Positions 16,525-21,193 of a stretch of 21,193 nt of DNA are shown piece after piece (positions within the stretch are counted from its first letter, which is position 1; each line of letters begins with the position of its first letter). This DNA comes from Anaerolineae bacterium. GTDB taxonomy: Bacteria; Chloroflexota; Anaerolineae; Anaerolineales; Villigracilaceae. The DNA lies in the NCBI GenBank assembly GCA_017303735.1, contig JAFLCF010000064.1, forward strand, positions 1 to 21,193. Direction: 5' to 3'. Made by a program: the position numbers and the translations under genes. The notes beneath the pieces were generated by a model. That model saw only the letters and a program-made list of their open reading frames with translations. It was not told the DNA's origin and made no database searches.

Positions 16525-18097
16525 CACTATGTCTGCGACCCGCCATTTTGTCGCGCCATAGCCCAAAACCGATGATCAAGCCCCACAAGCCCAAAATCAA
16601 CGCCACCATTCCAGCAAATGGCAGTTGAAAGCCGATATGCAAATAACGGTTGGCATACCACTGTGCAAAGATGACAACAAAAACAACTTCCAAAGCGATC
16701 ACACGCCCCACCCAGGCATTGCGAGTTTCACGCCACCACACCCAAACATTCCCAGCAAGGATCGCCTGCCAAAGAAACAAGATCGTCCGATAGCGCGGAT
16801 TATCCCATTGATCACCACCCCCACGCAGTGCCGTAAAGAGAACCCAGCCCCAAACGATAAAACTTAACCACAGGAGGATGCTTCGCTTCTTCTCCGCGCC
16901 CGGGCTTGCCGCTGCCCAGAAAGAGAGGATCAACGCTGGAAGCATGGCATACCAACCCATTGCCCGCAAGATTCCGATCACCTTCCAAATGACTTCTGTC
17001 GGCGCGATGAGAATCGCCGGAAGGACCGGCTGTAAGACACCATAGACCATCACAAAGGGAAGTTGCAACCAACCCGGCATTTCATCGAACAGTTTCTGCA
17101 CCCAACCCGAACCTTCTTCGATCTTGTATACATTCCACTTAAGCGATTCGCGGATGAAATTCTGAATCACCCCCAGCGGACCTCCCCCGCCAAGATTGCC
17201 CTGACGATCCAACGCGGAAGATAGCAGGAACAGCCCAGCCAGAAAGACGATCAATAAAACAGCAACCGCCCACCAGGGTATACGTCCGCGTTCGCTTGAA
17301 AAGTATAACCATCCGCCGAGGATGATCAACGTGACCAAGGCAATAGACGGAGAGACCAAGAGCATCCCCACTATTCCCAACCCCAACCATGCCAGTGATT
17401 TCGTATTGTGATGGACTTGCCAATTCACAAACCCCCACAAGCAAAAAGCACTGAACGCATGCAAGTACGGCTCACGCATGGCAACGCCGCCCAGCAAAAG
17501 ACTTTCAGGGTACAAAGCAAACACCCAGCCCGATGCTAACGCCGCTTTTTCACCCCACTGCAAGTGGACCGCCTTCCACAAGAACGGAAGCCCCAATGCA
17601 CCCATCAATGCGGAAGCAAGCACAAGCATCAATACGCGATGAGCATCTGGAGAAAGATAACGATAAATAAAGGCACTGAATGCGAGCAAGCCGCCATACT
17701 GATCATATGCATAACGACTGTTGAAGGCATCCAAAATGGGACGGTCAGACGAGGCAAGCTCCCAGGCTTGTCCATCGCGGCGGTAGGCGTCAGTGTAAGT
17801 GAACCCGGCACTTTGTTCCTCATCCCCGGCATGACCATAAATGGGAAGTGCAAGATATGTGGTCACACCGCCGATAAAACGCAAACCAAATGCCAGCATT
17901 ATCATCCAAGTCAGGCTTTTCCCACCGCCTGCCCAACGGGTGGATGACAAAAGAAGAAAGAGGGCAAGGAAAAAAAGAGAAGAGAATCCCATCCAGCTGA
18001 TGAACCAATCTCCCGGTTGGAAATTGGCTAAACTTGCCCCAACCACAAGAGATAAAGGCACACTCCACGTCAGATCGCATTGTTGGAAGTTTTTCAT
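16520..18097 (-). CDS. GT-C-like polytopic membrane glycosyltransferase
   Basis: A 525-residue membrane protein with about twelve hydrophobic segments and no large soluble C-terminal domain, ending in a short basic tail (WRDKMAGRRHSV). The first outside loop, YGHAGDEEQSAGFTYTDAYRRDGQAW (split here: D92 E93 E94 and D103), is acidic as in GT-C enzymes of the GT39/PMT_2 kind; PESLLLGGVAMREPYLHAF (about 197-215) follows the LYPE/MREP pattern often seen in such proteins. I infer a transferase using a polyprenyl-linked sugar; no specific substrate can be read. It starts 31 bases after the preceding GT-C gene and ends 34 bases before gmd. ATG at 18097 has no obvious ribosome-binding site. Confidence 0.7.
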   Translation of the reverse strand: MKNFQQCDLTWSVPLSLVVGASLANFQPGDWFISWMGFSSLFFLALFLLLSSTRWAGGGKSLTWMIMLAFGLRFIGGVTTYLALPIYGHAGDEEQSAGFTYTDAYRRDGQAWELASSDRPILDAFNSRYAYDQYGGLLAFSAFIYRYLSPDAHRVLMLVLASALMGALGLPFLWKAVHLQWGEKAALASGWVFALYPESLLLGGVAMREPYLHAFSAFCLWGFVNWQVHHNTKSLAWLGLGIVGMLLVSPSIALVTLIILGGWLYFSSERGRIPWWAVAVLLIVFLAGLFLLSSALDRQGNLGGGGPLGVIQNFIRESLKWNVYKIEEGSGWVQKLFDEMPGWLQLPFVMVYGVLQPVLPAILIAPTEVIWKVIGILRAMGWYAMLPALILSFWAAASPGAEKKRSILLWLSFIVWGWVLFTALRGGGDQWDNPRYRTILFLWQAILAGNVWVWWRETRNAWVGRVIALEVVFVVIFAQWYANRYLHIGFQLPFAGMVALILGLWGLIIGFGLWRDKMAGRRHSV

Positions 18098-18128
18098 AGC
18101 CCACTTTTACCATGAAATCGGCTGGCAG

Positions 18129-19889
18129 TTATTGTCCCTTACACAGCACTTGATAGATTTTTGCCGAGGGCAAAGCAAAAGTTGGAGCATACCAAGCGGG
18201 TATGCCATCCAACTGCCCGGCATCGAAGCTTTGCGGCATGCCGCCGATATAGATGTATTGGACCTCTTGCTTACACAGATCGGTATGAGTATCTGCCTGA
18301 TCAAATTGTATTTCTGAACCGGCAAGTTTTACTGTTCGAGAAAGAAGCGGTGCGATCCAAATGCCTGCATCCACGCCGGTTTGTTTTTCAGGCGTTTCGA
18401 ATGAAGTTACATACAACCCCGTAGAGGCAATCAGGATCGTCGCATCGGGCGGGAGGTTTTCGTCCATCCATGTGAAGGCAGCAAGGTCATCGCGGCTGGC
18501 AAAGCGGCAACACTCGGATGGATAAAAACGATAATGAAGAGCAGAGTTAAGTAGCACAACCCCAAAGACGAAGAAATATAAGAAGCGCTGAATCAGACCG
18601 CAGTTTGGGCGGAGGCGTTCCATCCATTGAGTCACGCCTGCCAGACCCAATCCACCAAGAAGCGAAAATGGGATGATGGCAAACATCTGCACAAAGGGAC
18701 GGTCGAGCGGGGTTTGAATGCCATGGATGGGAATCGGGATGGGGATGAACAGACAAAGGATGCTCAGGATAAGCCAGGCGAAAAGAAAAAAAGTTTGCCG
18801 GGGGTAAGCGAAGGCAGATGCAACACTTAATAAAAGGATGAAAAATAGAATCAGCGAGTCGTTGTTGATGTAGCTGCTAAGCAAGGTTTGAAGAGCTGGG
18901 TTATTTTGGAGCGCGACGATCTCGATAACGAACGCGATTATCAATGAAACAAAAGAAACCCGGCGAAATAAAATTTTTTGGTGTGTCCACGCCAAGGTGA
19001 TGAGAGCAGCAAGGCACATCAAACCAAAAACGATAAGAGTTCGTGAGTGAATAAGCCCCGAAGCAAGAACCGCAAATGACAATAAGATAATTAACTGTTT
19101 GCGATTTTCGAATTTTCGATACAGCATGTACATCAACTGAAAGACGAAAAGCATGGCAACGAAACCCAGCAACGCGGGGTATTTACCCCAGTTCATCAGA
19201 TGTGCAGGCATGTGAAAACCAAAGCCCGCCAAAAGGCAGGCAAAAAAAGCAGCTGCAGCAGAGCCAGTCTCGCGTTTGATGAGGAAATAGAACGGAAAGG
19301 GCAACAGCGCCAACACGAGCGGACCAAAGACAAGCATGAGGTCGATGATCTCGATCTGAAGATAAAAGGATATGAAGGCGATCGCTGAATGAAAACCAAG
19401 ATGGTAGAAAGCCTGCATCAGTTCAACAGCAAAAGTCCCTGTGCGATAGGACTCGGTCAGCAAATAAATGAGTCGATAATGCTCAGCGGGGTCAAAGTAG
19501 GATGGCAGGACAAGATTGGAAATAAAAGCAAAGCGCAGAATGAAAGATGGAATGAGAAGGATGACAAAAATCAAAATAGAAAAACGAATTGCGTTTGTTC
19601 GAATCAGAATCAGGCTGGAAACAATAATGATAAGAACAGCAAGGATCCCCGCTATAAATGCATTGAACAGCAATGCGATTCCGAATGTGAATATAGACAG
19701 AAACAGAATCGGGACCACCCAACCCGCCAGGCTGATGGAAATCACATCTGCTTCGGTGAGTGAACTGTTAAAAAAACGCAGGAGAATTCCGCGTATGATA
19801 AAGAATCCCCACACGATAACAACGAATACGGCACACACCGCCCAAGCGTGCCCGGTCAACGCGGAGAGACCGTCTGCCCAAGGATTCAT
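18129..19889 (-). CDS. GT-C-like polytopic membrane glycosyltransferase with external C-terminal domain
   Basis: A 586-residue protein with about twelve to fourteen hydrophobic segments. The first long outside loop has SYFDPAEHYRLIYLLTESY (130-148); D133, E136 and H137 sit where GT-C enzymes keep acidic and His residues for metal and phosphate binding. The last 110 or so residues (PPDATILIASTGLYVTS ... VQYIYIGGM ...) are soluble and resemble in layout the tails of the GT-C proteins at 13619 and 9798. The ATG at 19889 lies one base after the stop of the Ser/Thr-rich protein gene. The frame stays open further upstream to 20057 but only as a Pro/Arg-rich shadow of that gene. Function beyond probable lipid-linked sugar transfer is unknown. 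Confidence 0.72.
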   Translation of the reverse strand: MNPWADGLSALTGHAWAVCAVFVVIVWGFFIIRGILLRFFNSSLTEADVISISLAGWVVPILFLSIFTFGIALLFNAFIAGILAVLIIIVSSLILIRTNAIRFSILIFVILLIPSFILRFAFISNLVLPSYFDPAEHYRLIYLLTESYRTGTFAVELMQAFYHLGFHSAIAFISFYLQIEIIDLMLVFGPLVLALLPFPFYFLIKRETGSAAAAFFACLLAGFGFHMPAHLMNWGKYPALLGFVAMLFVFQLMYMLYRKFENRKQLIILLSFAVLASGLIHSRTLIVFGLMCLAALITLAWTHQKILFRRVSFVSLIIAFVIEIVALQNNPALQTLLSSYINNDSLILFFILLLSVASAFAYPRQTFFLFAWLILSILCLFIPIPIPIHGIQTPLDRPFVQMFAIIPFSLLGGLGLAGVTQWMERLRPNCGLIQRFLYFFVFGVVLLNSALHYRFYPSECCRFASRDDLAAFTWMDENLPPDATILIASTGLYVTSFETPEKQTGVDAGIWIAPLLSRTVKLAGSEIQFDQADTHTDLCKQEVQYIYIGGMPQSFDAGQLDGIPAWYAPTFALPSAKIYQVLCKGQ

Positions 19890-19890
19890 T

Positions 19891-20505
19891 CTAAGGATAA
19901 TTGGGGTAGGACGACGTGGATGGTGTGGGAGTTTGGGTAGGCGTGGAGGTCGAATCGAACGAGAAAGGTGTTTCGGTTGATTGAGATTCGATGGTAGAGG
20001 TCGATTCGGTGGCAGCCTTTTCAATTGCAGCTTCACCAGCCGATTGAGTGGTGACAAGGTACGCCGTTAATACGAAGGTACCCTGCGCCATTAAGCTGCC
20101 ATTGCGTTCCGCGATCATTTGGATTTCGAACCCTTCACTTAAGTTAATTGCGCTACCCGTGCAGTACACACTAGTGCTAGTCTGTTTGCTTGTAACACAG
20201 TCATAACGAACTTCACCCGATGCACGGACCACATTCAGATAAAAAGGCGCATACGTATTCTCAGGCACAAATAAGTTGATGATCGTATTCCCAAATGCAT
20301 CGCGTCCAAAAGAGACCACACACAGAGAGGTGAGCTGCGCACCACAGTAATCGAAGGACTCCGGTGTCCTTGTAACAGTCGGGGTTGTTTCCTTCGAACG
20401 ATAGGCTTTCCAACCCAACCCGGCGAGCAGGAAGAGACACAGGAATAAAAATATACCCATCAGGGCAAGGAGCAGCCACTTCCATTTTGAGATAAATTCG
20501 GTCAC
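19891..20505 (-). CDS. Membrane-anchored protein with Ser/Thr/Pro-rich tail, function unknown
   Basis: I do not recognise a family. The 204-residue protein has a basic start, one membrane helix (about 10-31), then a predicted outside region. Four cysteines outside the membrane (C54, C62, C103, C115) could form two disulfides in a small beta-rich domain (about 50-150). Residues 153-204 are low complexity, rich in Thr, Ser, Glu and Pro, ending in TPTQTPTPSTSSYPNYP, a linker or mucin-like tail common in Chloroflexota surface proteins. The start is a GTG at 20505 without ribosome-binding site; a TAGAAT box ends about eight bases upstream, so a leaderless message is possible. As first gene before several GT-C transferases it could be an O-glycosylation target or an assembly partner (inference). 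Confidence 0.62.
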   Translation of the reverse strand: MTEFISKWKWLLLALMGIFLFLCLFLLAGLGWKAYRSKETTPTVTRTPESFDYCGAQLTSLCVVSFGRDAFGNTIINLFVPENTYAPFYLNVVRASGEVRYDCVTSKQTSTSVYCTGSAINLSEGFEIQMIAERNGSLMAQGTFVLTAYLVTTQSAGEAAIEKAATESTSTIESQSTETPFSFDSTSTPTQTPTPSTSSYPNYP

Positions 20506-20560
20506 GCTGAAAATTCTACCACCACCCCAACCGCAGTATTTTCAAATTACAATTTACAGT
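20506..20560. promoter_or_regulatory. Divergent intergenic region with two candidate -10 boxes
   Basis: This 55-base gap separates the whole minus-strand locus from the plus-strand pair. For the minus strand TAGAAT (20518-20513) would start transcription near 20506, next to the GTG at 20505. For the plus strand TACAAT (20548-20553) would start near 20560, next to the ATG at 20561. Neither has a good -35 at normal spacing, though TTGAAA (20545-20540, minus) is 21 bases away. Neither gene has a ribosome-binding site, consistent with leaderless messages. Confidence 0.35.
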
Positions 20561-21106
20561 ATGGATGAAGCTAAACCTCGAATGACGGCTGAAGATGCCG
20601 CTAACCTTTTGAAACTCTTTGAAACCCATCACATCACAGTCTGGGTGGATGGCGGCTGGGGCGTGGATGCTCTCCTCGGGGAACAAACCCGCCTCCACAA
20701 CGACCTCGATCTTGCTCTTGCCCATCAAGATGTTCCCAAGCTGAAAGCTTTGCTCAACGAACGCAGTTATACAGAAGTTCCGCGCGAAGACAGTTGGGAA
20801 TGCAACTTCGTCCTCGGCGATGACCACGGCCATGAAGTGGACTTGCACTCCTGCACCTTCGACGCAGAGGGCAACAACATCTTCGGTGTGGCGTATCCTT
20901 TTGACTCATTAACCGGCAACGGAAGCATCCTTGGCTATCCGGTTAAGTGCATCGAACCGCATTGGATGGTCAAATTCCACACCGGCTACCCGCTGGATGA
21001 GAATGATTATCACGATGTCAAATTGCTATGCCAGAAATTTAGCATTGAGATCCCAACAGAATATGCCGAATTTATTCAAAAGGAAAAAGAAAATGCCAAA
21101 GGTTGA
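20561..21106 (+). CDS. Nucleotidyltransferase of the lincosamide/aminoglycoside (LnuA/ANT(2'')) type
   Basis: A 181-residue protein of the Aminoglyc_resit-type nucleotidyltransferases. VWVDGGWGVDALLGEQTR (27-44) and HNDLDLAL (46-53) match the conserved core of LnuA-like and ANT(2'')-Ia-like enzymes, with D48 and D50 as the metal-binding DxD pair and D94 in HEVDLH as the probable third acid. HTGYPLDENDYHDVKLL in the C-terminal half also follows LnuA. Known members add AMP to lincosamides or aminoglycosides, but many chromosomal relatives have no shown resistance role, so the substrate is open. ATG 20561 is used; ATG 20582 would also preserve all motifs. It points away from the glycan locus and its end overlaps the next gene by 14 bases. 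Confidence 0.85.
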   Translation: MDEAKPRMTAEDAANLLKLFETHHITVWVDGGWGVDALLGEQTRLHNDLDLALAHQDVPKLKALLNERSYTEVPREDSWECNFVLGDDHGHEVDLHSCTFDAEGNNIFGVAYPFDSLTGNGSILGYPVKCIEPHWMVKFHTGYPLDENDYHDVKLLCQKFSIEIPTEYAEFIQKEKENAKG

Positions 21107-21193
21107 AACATCCACCCCACCCAACACTCCAACTCCGATCGGACCGTATAACCACATAGCCAAGGTTGGCAACTTCATCACCATCGGCGGGAC
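21093..21193 (+). CDS. Rid (YjgF/YER057c) family protein, partial (3' end beyond right edge)
   Basis: Only 33 residues are inside the window. After a Thr/Pro-rich start, the stretch IGPYNHIAKVGNFITIGG (16-33) fits the N-terminal signature of the Rid/YjgF superfamily (GPYsqa.kvgn...sG). Members hydrolyse reactive enamines/imines (RidA) or have other roles; the arginine that marks the active deaminases lies beyond the edge, so activity cannot be judged. AGGAAAAAG lies directly upstream of the ATG at 21093, inside the nucleotidyltransferase gene, so the two are likely co-translated. Confidence 0.7.
   Translation, partial: MPKVETSTPPNTPTPIGPYNHIAKVGNFITIGG

Noticed and set aside
19516..19980. 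154-codon Lys/Arg-rich plus-strand frame
   Set aside because: Antisense to membrane-helix codons of the GT-C gene; basic bias is the expected shadow of Leu/Ile/Phe codons.
19890..20057. N-terminal extension of the GT-C gene (56 Pro/Arg-rich residues)
   Set aside because: It overlaps the Ser/Thr-rich protein gene in another frame and has no sensible signal or membrane segment; the ATG at 19889 fits better.

Overview
The window is one long, tightly packed cell-surface glycan locus on the minus strand (about 1 to 20505), followed by two unrelated genes on the plus strand (20561 to the right edge). I infer a member of the Chloroflexota, most likely Anaerolineae-like. The reasons are many polytopic glycosyltransferases with outward-facing C-terminal domains, a membrane-anchored protein with a Thr/Pro/Ser tail, near-absent Shine-Dalgarno sequences at several starts, and mid-range base composition. 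No rRNA, tRNA or species marker is present, so this placement is soft.

In transcription order (right to left), the first block (20505 to 9798) is membrane-linked sugar transfer. It holds a small anchored Ser/Thr-rich protein, two GT-C type polytopic proteins, GDP-mannose 4,6-dehydratase (gmd), a third GT-C enzyme, a dolichyl/polyprenyl-phosphate sugar synthase (GT2), a lysylphosphatidylglycerol-synthase/AglD-type membrane protein and a fourth polytopic GT-C-like protein. A GT4 glycosyltransferase (9796 to 8657) closes it. The likely logic is that the GT2 enzyme loads a sugar on a polyprenyl phosphate, it is flipped, and the GT-C enzymes use it outside the membrane.

The second block starts at a good sigma70-like promoter (8572-8600), with repeated GATTCCC/GAATCCC boxes around it. 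It encodes a MarR-like winged-helix regulator; the oxidoreductase, acetyltransferase and aminotransferase of the UDP-2,3-diacetamido-2,3-dideoxy-glucuronic acid pathway (wbpB, wbpD, wbpE; also called wlbA, wlbB, wlbC); a two-gene polysaccharide ABC exporter (Wzm/Wzt type); an SGNH-hydrolase-like protein; a TylF-type O-methyltransferase; and a capsule-type glycosyltransferase cut by the left edge. This block reads as synthesis, export and decoration of an acidic amino-sugar polymer. The 6-dehydrogenase that should make the UDP-GlcNAcA substrate, and any GDP-sugar reductase acting after Gmd, are not in the window.

Two copies of a GGTGACAGT-type palindrome sit exactly at gene borders (8643-8675 and 15488-15513). 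One supplies the last codons and stop of the GT4 gene. The other offers a strong ribosome-binding site and GTG start for a GT-C gene. These, the operator-like boxes at 8582-8634 and the pairing of a mucin-like anchored protein with GT-C enzymes are the points most worth following. On the plus strand lie a lincosamide/aminoglycoside-nucleotidyltransferase-like gene and the start of a Rid-family gene that overlaps it by 14 bases. No stretch longer than about 110 bases lacks a gene.
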